A DNA stretch of 49,718 nucleotides, from contig CADAVI010000018.1 of the NCBI GenBank assembly GCA_902791295.1, positions 1-49,718 of the forward strand, read 5' to 3'. Source of the DNA: an uncultured Bacteroidales bacterium (GTDB lineage: Bacteria; Bacteroidota; Bacteroidia; Bacteroidales; Bacteroidaceae). The translations under genes and the position numbers were made by a program. The notes under the pieces are model-generated. The model was not told the origin of the DNA. It did no database searches and was given only the letters and a program-made list of their open reading frames with translations. How positions within the stretch are numbered: position 1 is the stretch's first letter; every line of letters begins with the position of its first letter. Of the stretch, positions 18,141 through 25,410 are shown in pieces.

Positions 18141-20798
18141 TTATTTCTTCAGCGCCGCAATACTCTCCTTGAGGGCCTGTATCTTGCTCTCTGCGTCGGC
18201 GAACTTCTTGCGTTCCATCTCTACAACTTGCGCAGGTGCATTCTGTACGAAGCGCTCGTTCTGCAGTTTTTTGCCGATACCGGCCTTAAAGCCTTCCAGG
18301 CGTTCAATCTCGGCTTCGGCCTTTTTGATTTCGGCCTCGGCATCGATGAGTCCTGCCATCGGTATGCCATATTCTCTGGTGCCCACGAGGAAGGTCTGTG
18401 CATTGCTGTCTTTTTCCTTCACCTCGACGATGTCCTCCAGGTTGGCCATCTTCATGGCAGCAGCCCTGTAGGTGCCGTTCAGGTTTGCACCTACTACCTG
18501 CAGCGTGAGACATTCCTTGGGAGCGATGTTCTTCTGTGCACGTACGGTACGCACGCCGCTGACGATGAGTTTGATGTCCTCCACATTTTTCAGCACCGCC
18601 TGTTCGCCTTCTGTCGGGGCATCCAGTTTGAGGTTTTCGCGCATGATACTTTCACCCGGCTTGCGCTCCTCGAGTGCTTGCCACAATTCTTCCGTGATGA
18701 AGGGGATGAAGGGGTGCAGCATCTTCAGCAGCACGTCGAAGAAGCGAAGTGTGGCCTCGTATGTGGTGCGGTCGATGGGCTGTGCCTCGCCGTTGACGTA
18801 GGCGGGCTTCACCATCTCCAGATACCAGCCGGAGAATTCGTCCCAGAAGAGTTTGTAAACAACCATCAGGGCCTCGCTGAGACGGTACTTCGAGAAGAGG
18901 TCGCTGAGCTCTACGTTGGCTTCCTTCAGTTTGGCATCAAACCATGCGACAGCCAGTTCTGCTGCCTCGGTCTGCTCTGTGTCGGCCACCTGCCAACCCT
19001 TCACCAGACGGAAGGCGTTCCATATCTTGTTGTTGAAGTTGCGGCCCTGTTCGCAAAGGGCGTCGTCGTAGAGGATGTCGTTGCCGGCAGGAGCGGAGAG
19101 CAGAATGCCCATGCGCACACCGTCGGCGCCGTAGCGGGCAATGAGGTCGAGGGGGTCGGGGCTGTTGCCCAGGCTCTTCGACATCTTGCGGCCGAGTTTG
19201 TCGCGCACGATACCGGTGAAATAGACGTGCTTGAACGGCATCTTGCCCTGATATTCGTAGCCTGCCATAATCATGCGGGCCACCCAGAAGAAGATGATGT
19301 CGGGACCGGTCACCAGGTCGGCAGTGGGGTAGTAGTAGTTTATCTCCTCGTTGTTGGGCTCTGCGATGCCGTTGAATAGCGAGATGGGCCAAAGCCACGA
19401 GGAGAACCAGGTGTCGAGTGCTCCCTCGTCCTGCACGTAGTTGCCTTCCGGAGCCGTTTCCGAGACGATGATTTTGTCGTTGGGATAGTTCTCCAGGCCG
19501 GTTTCCTTCAGCAGGTCGGCGTCGTAGTATGCGGGGATGCGGTGACCCCACCACAGTTGGCGTGAGATGCACCAGTCCTTGATGTTCTCCAGCCAGTTGC
19601 GATAGGTGTTCTTGTATTTTGCGGGATAGAACACGATATCATCCTGCATCACGGGCGGCAGGGCAATGTCGGCAAAGTGCTGCATGCGGATGAACCACTG
19701 CAGTGAGAGTCTGGGCTCGATGGGCACGTTGGTGCGCTCCGAGTAACCCACCTTGTTGTCGTAGTCTTCCACGTGGTCCATCAGGCCGGCCTCGATAAGG
19801 TCTTCGGCAATTTGCTTGCGGCAGTCGAAGCGGTCCATGCCCTGATATTTCCTGCAGTTTGCCTGCTGCTCGGGCTCAATGCCACTGAGGTCGATATGGG
19901 CATCGGGCGTGAAGATGTCGTAAGTGGTCAGATTGTATTTCTGTCCCAGCATGTAGTCGTTGGCATCGTGGGCAGGCGTCACCTTCAGACAACCGGTGCC
20001 GAATCCGATTTCCACGTAGCGGTCTTCAATCACGGGCACCACGCGTCCCACGATGGGCACGATGAGGTGCTTGCCCTTGAGCCATTGGTTCTTCTCTTCC
20101 TTGGGATTGATGCACACGGCCACGTCGCCCATGATGGTCTCCGGGCGCGTGGTGGCCACAACGGCGTATTTGCCGGGCTCCTCTGCCACCATGTATTTCA
20201 TGTAGTAGAACTTGGAGTGCTCATCGTGGTAGATGACTTCCTCGTCCGAGAGCGCCGTCTGCCGTTCGGGGTCCCAGTTGACCATGCGCAGGCCGCGATA
20301 GATGAGGCCCTTGCGGTAGAGATCGCAGAAGACGGAGATGACGGCCTTCGAGCGTTCTTCGTCCATCGTGAAGGCGGTGCGGTCCCAATCGCACGAGCAG
20401 CCCAACTGCCTCAACTGCTTGAGGATGATGCCGCCGTGCTCTTCCGTCCAGGCCCAGGCGTGCTTGAGAAACTCCTCGCGGGTGAGGTCGCTCTTGTTGA
20501 TGCCCTGCTCTTTGAGGCGCTTGATGACTTTGGCCTCGGTGGCGATGGAGGCATGGTCGGTGCCGGGCACCCAGCAGGCGTTTTTGCCCTCCATGCGGGC
20601 GTGGCGCACCAGGATGTCCTGGATGGTTTCGTTGAGCACGTGGCCCATGTGCAGCACGCCGGTTACATTTGGCGGCGGGATGACCACGGTGTAGGGCTCG
20701 CGTCCGTCGGGCTTCGAGGCGAAGAGCTTGTGCTCCAGCCAATATTGATACCATTTACTTTCAACCTCGTTGGGGCTGTATTTGGTTGCTAATGCCAT
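18141..20798 (-). CDS. valS: Valyl-tRNA synthetase
   Basis: The enzyme charges tRNA-Val with valine and edits misactivated threonine. The start is ATG 20798 ([20 protein letters not shown]), giving 885 residues; the open frame continues to 20990 but that extension overlaps mazG and its promoter and is not conserved-looking. The class I signature is HMGH in [18 protein letters not shown], and the KMSKS loop is intact ([17 protein letters not shown]). The CP1 editing domain contains [15 protein letters not shown]. The C-terminal tRNA-binding coiled coil (about 815-885) is present. The promoter (-33/-7) is at 20862-20893, giving a leader of roughly 60 nt in which I see no T-box or other riboswitch. 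Confidence 0.97.
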   Translation of the reverse strand: MALATKYSPNEVESKWYQYWLEHKLFASKPDGREPYTVVIPPPNVTGVLHMGHVLNETIQDILVRHARMEGKNACWVPGTDHASIATEAKVIKRLKEQGINKSDLTREEFLKHAWAWTEEHGGIILKQLRQLGCSCDWDRTAFTMDEERSKAVISVFCDLYRKGLIYRGLRMVNWDPERQTALSDEEVIYHDEHSKFYYMKYMVAEEPGKYAVVATTRPETIMGDVAVCINPKEEKNQWLKGKHLIVPIVGRVVPVIEDRYVEIGFGTGCLKVTPAHDANDYMLGQKYNLTTYDIFTPDAHIDLSGIEPEQQANCRKYQGMDRFDCRKQIAEDLIEAGLMDHVEDYDNKVGYSERTNVPIEPRLSLQWFIRMQHFADIALPPVMQDDIVFYPAKYKNTYRNWLENIKDWCISRQLWWGHRIPAYYDADLLKETGLENYPNDKIIVSETAPEGNYVQDEGALDTWFSSWLWPISLFNGIAEPNNEEINYYYPTADLVTGPDIIFFWVARMIMAGYEYQGKMPFKHVYFTGIVRDKLGRKMSKSLGNSPDPLDLIARYGADGVRMGILLSAPAGNDILYDDALCEQGRNFNNKIWNAFRLVKGWQVADTEQTEAAELAVAWFDAKLKEANVELSDLFSKYRLSEALMVVYKLFWDEFSGWYLEMVKPAYVNGEAQPIDRTTYEATLRFFDVLLKMLHPFIPFITEELWQALEERKPGESIMRENLKLDAPTEGEQAVLKNVEDIKLIVSGVRTVRAQKNIAPKECLTLQVVGANLNGTYRAAAMKMANLEDIVEVKEKDSNAQTFLVGTREYGIPMAGLIDAEAEIKKAEAEIERLEGFKAGIGKKLQNERFVQNAPAQVVEMERKKFADAESKIQALKESIAALKK

Positions 20799-20861
20799 GA
20801 GTATTGTTGTTTTGTAGTAATTCTGATGATTTTTTCCTGATAAAATACAGTTATCAGCGCG

Positions 20862-20893
20862 CAAAGTTACGGAAAAATTCGTAATTTTGCAAA
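20862..20893 (-). promoter_or_regulatory. valS promoter (-33 TTTG, -7 TAACTTTG)
   Basis: On the reverse strand TTTG (20890-20893) precedes TAACTTTG (20862-20869) by 20 nt, a canonical Bacteroidetes arrangement. Its -33 element overlaps the region just after the mazG -7 box, so the two divergent promoters are interlocked. Confidence 0.7.
20882..20889 (+). promoter_or_regulatory. -7 box TAATTTTG of mazG
   Basis: The box ends 8 nt before ATG 20898, predicting a leaderless or very short leader mRNA. It lies within the valS promoter on the opposite strand. Confidence 0.6.
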
Positions 20894-20897
20894 TGCT

Positions 20898-21680
20898 ATG
20901 CATACAAAAGAAGAAAAAATGGCGGCTTTTGGCCGACTGCTCGACGTCATGGACGAGTTGAGGGAGAAATGTCCCTGGGACAGGAAACAAACTAACGAAT
21001 CTTTACGCTCCAATACCATAGAGGAGGTCTTTGAACTCTGTGACGCGCTCATGCGGGAAGACAATCACGAGATTTGCAAGGAGCTGGGCGACGTGCTTCT
21101 TCATGTGGTGTTCTACGCCAAGATCGGATCGGAGAAGGGCGAGTTTGATATCGCCGACGTCTGCAACAAGCTATGCGACAAACTCATTTTCCGTCATCCT
21201 CACGTCTATGGCGAGCAGAAAGCCTCTTCCGCCGGTGAAGTGAAGGTGATTTGGGAGCAGGTGAAGCAGAAGGAGAAGGACGGCAACAAGACCGTGCTCG
21301 GCGGCGTGCCCGAGGCGTTGCCTTCCATCATCAAGGCTTACCGCATTCAGGACAAAGCCCGCGGTGTGGGCTTCGACTGGGAGCACCGCGAGGATGTTTG
21401 GGACAAGGTGCACGAGGAGATAAACGAACTCCGTGCCGAGATGGACAAAGATGATGTCCAACGCAGCACGGAGGAATTCGGTGATTTTCTGTTTTCTCTA
21501 ATCAATGCAGCCCGACTCTATCACATCAATCCGGACAATGCTCTGGAGAAGACCAACCGTAAGTTTATCAAGCGTTTCAATTACGTGGAGGCTGCCGCTA
21601 AGGCTTCCGGTCGCCCTTTGACTGATCTTTCCCTTGAGGAGATGGACAGCCTTTGGCGTCGGGCGAAGCTTGAGGCTTAG
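20898..21680 (+). CDS. mazG: Nucleoside triphosphate pyrophosphohydrolase MazG
   Basis: MazG hydrolyses NTPs to NMP and pyrophosphate and cleans nucleotide pools. The 260-residue protein shows the family pattern twice. The N-terminal half has [19 protein letters not shown] with the metal-binding EExxE/D helices ([26 protein letters not shown]). The C-terminal half has [19 protein letters not shown] with [15 protein letters not shown]. The last conserved segment [17 protein letters not shown] is present, so the C-terminus is genuine even though its last 83 bases also encode the tail of the gene on the opposite strand. Confidence 0.93.
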   Translation: MHTKEEKMAAFGRLLDVMDELREKCPWDRKQTNESLRSNTIEEVFELCDALMREDNHEICKELGDVLLHVVFYAKIGSEKGEFDIADVCNKLCDKLIFRHPHVYGEQKASSAGEVKVIWEQVKQKEKDGNKTVLGGVPEALPSIIKAYRIQDKARGVGFDWEHREDVWDKVHEEINELRAEMDKDDVQRSTEEFGDFLFSLINAARLYHINPDNALEKTNRKFIKRFNYVEAAAKASGRPLTDLSLEEMDSLWRRAKLEA

Positions 21681-22134
21681 CGCCGCCTTTGCGGCCGCCT
21701 CTGTGCTGGGGTGCCTTGCCCTTGTTGTGGCCGCCCCGAATCATGTTGTGGTAGAAGCGCTCTTCGGCTCTGATGACGCGGAACATCTTCTCGGCGGTGA
21801 TGGCGTTGGCGCCTTTCTCGTAAAACTCTTTCTTGGTCTGAGCCTCTTTGGCTTCGATTTCGGCCAGCTGTGAGAGCACGGCACCGAAGTTCTCGCGGCT
21901 GTTCTTCTTCAGCTCGAATTTCTGACGGCCCAGAGCGAAGAGGCTCTTCTTGTATTCGCGGTAGATGGGCATGAAGGTTTCGGCCTGGCTCTCGCTCAGC
22001 AGAGCCTCGTTGATGATGTAGGCTTCCTGACGCTTTTCGAAGGCCTTAAAGTTCGGGTGGTCCTGTTTCTTCCCTTCTGCGTAGCCGGCAAACGTCACGG
22101 CCGAGAGCAGAAGCATGAGAAAAATCTTTTTCAT
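21598..22134 (-). CDS. Spy/CpxP-like small periplasmic protein with overprinted tail
   Basis: The 178-residue protein has a signal peptide (IFLMLLLSAVTFAGYAEG) and then a charged alpha-helical region (about 25-135: EALLSESQAETFMPIYREYK, EIEAKEAQTKKEFYEKG, MFRVIRAEERFYHNMI). This resembles the LTXXQ/Spy-CpxP fold in which helices bind unfolded periplasmic proteins. From about residue 140 the sequence is Gly/Lys/Pro/Gln-rich. The last 27 residues lie antisense to the 3' end of mazG, so this tail may have arisen by loss of an earlier stop. The gene is third after an ECF sigma gene and a single-pass membrane protein gene (12 nt gap), which suggests an envelope stress role. Confidence 0.65.
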   Translation of the reverse strand: MKKIFLMLLLSAVTFAGYAEGKKQDHPNFKAFEKRQEAYIINEALLSESQAETFMPIYREYKKSLFALGRQKFELKKNSRENFGAVLSQLAEIEAKEAQTKKEFYEKGANAITAEKMFRVIRAEERFYHNMIRGGHNKGKAPQHRGGRKGGAKPQASPDAKGCPSPQGKDQSKGDRKP

Positions 22135-22146
22135 AGTCCTGTCTTT

Positions 22147-22473
22147 TTAGTATTGGGTTAGGTAATACTCGATGTCTACATTGTGGAGCGTGACGTATTC
22201 CAGCATTTCTTCTTCGTAGAGCGTTTCCGCATCGTTCTCGGCGACGACGGGCTCTGTCTGAAGCAGTCCGAAGCTGGCCACCGCCACCACGCCGACGGCT
22301 GTGGCTGCAACGGCCAATCTCTTCCACAGGGGCATCGTCTTCGGGGCTTCTGCAGCGCGCTTGCTTTCGGCCTCCTCCTCACGGATGCGGGTCATCAGCC
22401 TTTCGGGAAATGACTCGAAATACCCTTCGGGTGCGATCCACGGATTATGCTTGTTTGTTGCTCTCATAGACAT
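22147..22473 (-). CDS. Single-pass membrane protein, candidate anti-sigma factor
   Basis: The 108-residue protein has a charged cytoplasmic N-terminal part (about 1-48, including PWIAPEGYFESFPERLMTRI), one transmembrane helix (about 52-70, LAVAATAVGVVAVASFGLL) and an acidic periplasmic tail (about 75-108). The opening motif APxGYFESFPERL is common in small Bacteroidetes proteins encoded beside ECF sigma factors. Position directly after the sigma gene (28 nt) and the topology suggest an anti-sigma factor, but it lacks a recognisable zinc-binding anti-sigma motif. A second ATG at 22467 is an equally good start. Confidence 0.6.
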   Translation of the reverse strand: MSMRATNKHNPWIAPEGYFESFPERLMTRIREEEAESKRAAEAPKTMPLWKRLAVAATAVGVVAVASFGLLQTEPVVAENDAETLYEEEMLEYVTLHNVDIEYYLTQY

Positions 22474-22501
22474 CTATAAGACAGGAGTGGAGAATAATGG
22501 T

Positions 22502-22978
22502 TTAATCTGTGTCGTTAAAAAATTTTTTGATTTTTTCTACAGCCAGATGATACGAGGCCTTGAGTGCGCCCACACTGGTGTCCAGGATGTCCGACATCTC
22601 TTCGTATTTCATCTCTTGGTAGTATTTCAGCAGGAACACCTGTTTCTGCTTGGCCGGCAAATTGTTGACGGCTTGCTGCAGTTGGCGTTCCGTCTCATCG
22701 CCGTCGAAGTAGGGGTCGGAGGCCACATCGGGCAGCGCCCCATCGGTGTCGAGCCGCCTCTTCTCGATGAAATTCAGTGCCTCGTTGGTGGCGATGCGAA
22801 ACAGCCACGAGCCCACTTTGGCATCGCCCCGGAAGCTGTCGCGTGCCTGCCACGCTTTCATGAACGTGTTCTGCAGCACGTCGTCGGCGTCTTCGTGGCG
22901 TCCCACCATGCCGCGTATGTGCATATAGAGCCGCTCCTGATGCTCTTTCACTATGAGAATGAATTCCTGTTCGTTCAT
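22502..22978 (-). CDS. ECF-type RNA polymerase sigma factor
   Basis: The 158-residue protein starts at ATG 22978 (MNEQEFILIVKEHQERLY); the open frame upstream to 23071 is not needed. Region 2 is at about 10-75 (MHIRGMVGRHEDADDVLQNT, KAWQARDSFRGDAKVGSWLF, RIATNEALNFI). Region 4 is at about 105-155 (LPAKQKQVFLLKYYQEMKY, EEMSDILDTSVGALKASYHLA). It recruits RNA polymerase to a stress-type regulon. Downstream genes encode a single-pass membrane protein and a Spy-like periplasmic protein, suggesting that the trio forms one envelope-sensing unit. No canonical housekeeping box is obvious in the 41 nt before the start. Confidence 0.9.
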   Translation of the reverse strand: MNEQEFILIVKEHQERLYMHIRGMVGRHEDADDVLQNTFMKAWQARDSFRGDAKVGSWLFRIATNEALNFIEKRRLDTDGALPDVASDPYFDGDETERQLQQAVNNLPAKQKQVFLLKYYQEMKYEEMSDILDTSVGALKASYHLAVEKIKKFFNDTD

Positions 22979-23019
22979 AGCGGAGCTTTCTCGGAAGAGA
23001 GAGTGGAGAAAGGGGGTGC

Positions 23020-23319
23020 TTACTTGACGTTCACCTTGCGAACCGTCTTGCCAACCTTCAGGATATAGCATCCGCGGGAGAGGTTCAGCTTCAAAGTGGC
23101 CTCTTCGCTCTCAAGTGCCAGCGATGAGATGCGCACACCGGCCAGGTTGAAAATCTCCAACTTCTGTCCCTGAGCGTTGGTCACCTTCACGCTGCTTTCC
23201 TTTATCGTGATGCTCACGCCCTGCATCTCGTCTTCAATGACGTCGTCGGGCTGCTCCATGCTCATAGCAGGAAGTGCCGTAAAAAGCGTCATTAAGGCTA
23301 AAATCCAGAACTTTTTCAT
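23020..23319 (-). CDS. Very short secreted protein consisting mostly of a sorting-domain-like C-terminus
   Basis: The 99-residue protein has a signal peptide (KFWILALMTLFTALPAMS), a short acidic linker (EQPDDVIEDEMQG), and then a segment of about 60 residues with the pattern of type IX secretion-like C-terminal domains: KLEIFNLAGVRISSLALES, then LSRGCYILKVGKTVRKVNV. There is no cargo domain, so the protein would be little more than the sorting-like domain itself. It has its own promoter at 23343-23374 and lies between the S1 gene and the ECF sigma gene. What it does is not known. Confidence 0.6.
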   Translation of the reverse strand: MKKFWILALMTLFTALPAMSMEQPDDVIEDEMQGVSITIKESSVKVTNAQGQKLEIFNLAGVRISSLALESEEATLKLNLSRGCYILKVGKTVRKVNVK

Positions 23320-23342
23320 CCTTTTTTCAGGTTTTTACAACG

Positions 23343-23374
23343 CAAAGATACAGAATTTATTTTATTCGGCCAAA
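23343..23374 (-). promoter_or_regulatory. Promoter (-33 TTTG, -7 TATCTTTG) of the 99-residue secreted protein
   Basis: On the reverse strand TTTG (23371-23374) and TATCTTTG (23343-23350) are 20 nt apart, a canonical spacing. The start codon follows 23 nt after the -7 box. Confidence 0.7.
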
Positions 23375-23394
23375 CTTTTTTTCAAAAAAATCGT

Positions 23395-23440
23395 AAAAAA
23401 AACAAAGAAAGAGGGCTGTGACCCGATGATCACAGCCCTT
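23395..23440 (-). terminator. Rho-independent terminator after rpsA
   Basis: AGGGCTGTGA (23412-23421) pairs perfectly with TCACAGCCCT (23430-23439) around an 8-nt loop. The A-rich stretch at 23395-23411 gives a T-tract on the minus strand. Confidence 0.85.
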
Positions 23441-23470
23441 CCTTAATATAATAAGGTGTGCGCGTGCGCG

Positions 23471-25249
23471 TTATTCACCTTTCTTCATCTTGGCCTTCAG
23501 TTCGGCCAAAGCGTCGATGTCGCCCAGGGTGGTGGCGGCTGCCTGATTCTGGATTACGGGAGTTTCCTCCTTCTTGGCGGCCTTCTTGGGAGCGGCAGCC
23601 TTCTTCTCTGCGCGGGCGGCATCTTCGAAGATGCGGCTGTGAGAGAGGATGATGCGGTGGCTCTCCTTGTTGAACTCAATCACCTTGAACTGGAGCTTCT
23701 CGCCCTGCTTGGCCTGAGAGCCGTCCTCCTTCTGGAGGTGCTTGGGTGTGGCGAAGCCTTCAACGCCGTACTCAAGCTGAACCACGGCGCCCTTGTCCAT
23801 CATCTCGGTGATGGTGCCCTCGTGGATGCTGTCCACGGTGAAGACGGTCTCAAAGACGTCCCAAGGGTTCTCCTCCAGCTGCTTGTGGCCCAGAGAGAGA
23901 CGGCGGTTGGCCTTGTCGATTTCCAGCACGCAAACCTCGAGCTCCTGACCTACCTTGGTGAACTCGCTGGGGTGCTTCACCTTCTTGGTCCATGAGAGGT
24001 CGCTGATGTGAATCAGGCCGTCAACGCCTTCTTCCAACTCAACGAATACGCCGAAGTTGGTGAAGTTGCGCACCTTGGCGGTGTGCTTGGAGCCCACGGG
24101 ATACTTCGTCTCGATGGTCTCCCAGGGGTCTTCCTTAAGCTGCTTCAGACCGAGGCTCATCTTGCGCTCCTCGCGGTCGAGGGTCAGGATGACAGCCTCC
24201 ACTTCGTCGCCCACCTTCATGAAGTCGTTGGCGGAGTGCAGGTGCTGGCTCCACGACATTTCGCTCACGTGAATCAGACCCTCCACGCCGGGAGCGACTT
24301 CCACGAATGCGCCGTAGTCGGCCATAACGACCACCTTGCCCTTGATCTTGTCGCCCACCTTGAGGTTGGGGTCGAGCGCCTCCCAAGGATGGGGAGTGAG
24401 CTGCTTCAGACCCAGGGCGATGCGCTTCTTCTCCTCGTCGAAGTCGATGATGACGACGTTGATCTTCTGGTCGAGCTCCACCACTTCGTGGGGATCGCTC
24501 ACGCGGCCCCAGGAGAGGTCGGTGATGTGAATCAGACCGTCCACGCCGCCCAGGTCGATGAAGACGCCGTAGTTCGTGATGTTCTTCACCACGCCTTCGA
24601 GCACCTGGCCCTTCTCCAGCTTGGAGATGATTTCCATGCGCTGCTTCTCCAGCTCGGCCTCGATGAGAGCCTTGTGGCTGACAACCACGTTGCGGTATTC
24701 CTGGTTGATCTTGACAATCTTGAACTCCATGGTCTTGCCCACGAAGATATCATAGTCGCGGATGGGCTTCACGTCAATCTGGCTGCCGGGCAGGAAAGCC
24801 TCGATGCCGAAGACGTCCACAATCATGCCGCCTTTGGTGCGACACTTGATGTAGCCCTTGACAATTTCCTCATTTTCGAGGGCCTGGTTGACGCGATCCC
24901 AGCTGCGGCTGGCGCGTGCCTTGCGGTGAGAGAGAATCAGCTGGCCTTTCTTGTCCTCCTGATTTTCGATGTACACCTCCACCTTGTCGCCCACCTTCAG
25001 GTCGGGGTTGTAGCGGAATTCGCTCATGGGGATGATGCCGTCGCTCTTGTAGCCGATGTTCACCACCACTTCGCGCTTGTTCATTGCGATGACGGTGCCG
25101 TCCACTACGTCGTGCTCACCGACGTTGTTCATTGATTTGTTGTAAGCCTCTTCCTGAGTCTCACGGCTCTGCTCTGAGGCGACGCTCCCGTTCTCGTAGG
25201 CTTCCCAGTCGAAGTCTGCGTTGGGGGCAATGTTCTTGTAATCTGCCAT
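23471..25249 (-). CDS. rpsA: 30S ribosomal protein S1
   Basis: S1 binds mRNA on the small subunit and is important for initiation without Shine-Dalgarno pairing, which suits this genome. The 592-residue protein carries six S1 (OB-fold) domains. Clear copies include GTVIAMNKREVVVNIGYKSD, GVVKNITNYGVFIDLGGVDG, GKVVVMADYGAFVEVAPGVE, AKVRNFTNFGVFVELEEGVD and GTITEMMDKGAVVQLEYGVE. The C-terminus is a Lys/Ala-rich tail (EKKAAAPKKAAKKEE). The start MADYKNIAPNADFDW is the usual Bacteroidetes S1 N-terminus. Transcription starts from the promoter at 25317-25347 with a leader of about 60 nt. Confidence 0.96.
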   Translation of the reverse strand: MADYKNIAPNADFDWEAYENGSVASEQSRETQEEAYNKSMNNVGEHDVVDGTVIAMNKREVVVNIGYKSDGIIPMSEFRYNPDLKVGDKVEVYIENQEDKKGQLILSHRKARASRSWDRVNQALENEEIVKGYIKCRTKGGMIVDVFGIEAFLPGSQIDVKPIRDYDIFVGKTMEFKIVKINQEYRNVVVSHKALIEAELEKQRMEIISKLEKGQVLEGVVKNITNYGVFIDLGGVDGLIHITDLSWGRVSDPHEVVELDQKINVVIIDFDEEKKRIALGLKQLTPHPWEALDPNLKVGDKIKGKVVVMADYGAFVEVAPGVEGLIHVSEMSWSQHLHSANDFMKVGDEVEAVILTLDREERKMSLGLKQLKEDPWETIETKYPVGSKHTAKVRNFTNFGVFVELEEGVDGLIHISDLSWTKKVKHPSEFTKVGQELEVCVLEIDKANRRLSLGHKQLEENPWDVFETVFTVDSIHEGTITEMMDKGAVVQLEYGVEGFATPKHLQKEDGSQAKQGEKLQFKVIEFNKESHRIILSHSRIFEDAARAEKKAAAPKKAAKKEETPVIQNQAAATTLGDIDALAELKAKMKKGE

Positions 25250-25316
25250 ATTTGTTAAAGGGTTAATAAATTAAGTTAATGGTTCTCTTTTGCCCTGTTT
25301 TAAACAGATGCGGGCG

Positions 25317-25347
25317 CAAAGATACGGTATTTTTTCCGAACGGCAAA
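25317..25347 (-). promoter_or_regulatory. rpsA promoter (-33 TTTG, -7 TATCTTTG)
   Basis: TTTG (25344-25347) and TATCTTTG (25317-25324) on the reverse strand are 19 nt apart. Just downstream, around the expected start site, is the small palindrome CTGTTTTAAACAG (25295-25307), which could fold at the 5' end of the S1 mRNA. Confidence 0.75.
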
Positions 25348-25410
25348 ATCTTTTCCCGGAAAAATGCCGTAATCTTCACGATTTTAATGTTTCGCATCCG
25401 CGAGAGTGTG

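Noticed and set aside
20799-20990. Longer ValS start at 20990
   Set aside because: It would run through the valS promoter and into mazG, and the residues do not resemble a ValS N-terminus.
25295-25307. S1 autoregulatory hairpin CTGTTTTAAACAG
   Set aside because: A 6-bp stem with a one-base centre cannot form a good RNA hairpin loop, and it lies at the transcription start; kept only as a note under the rpsA promoter.
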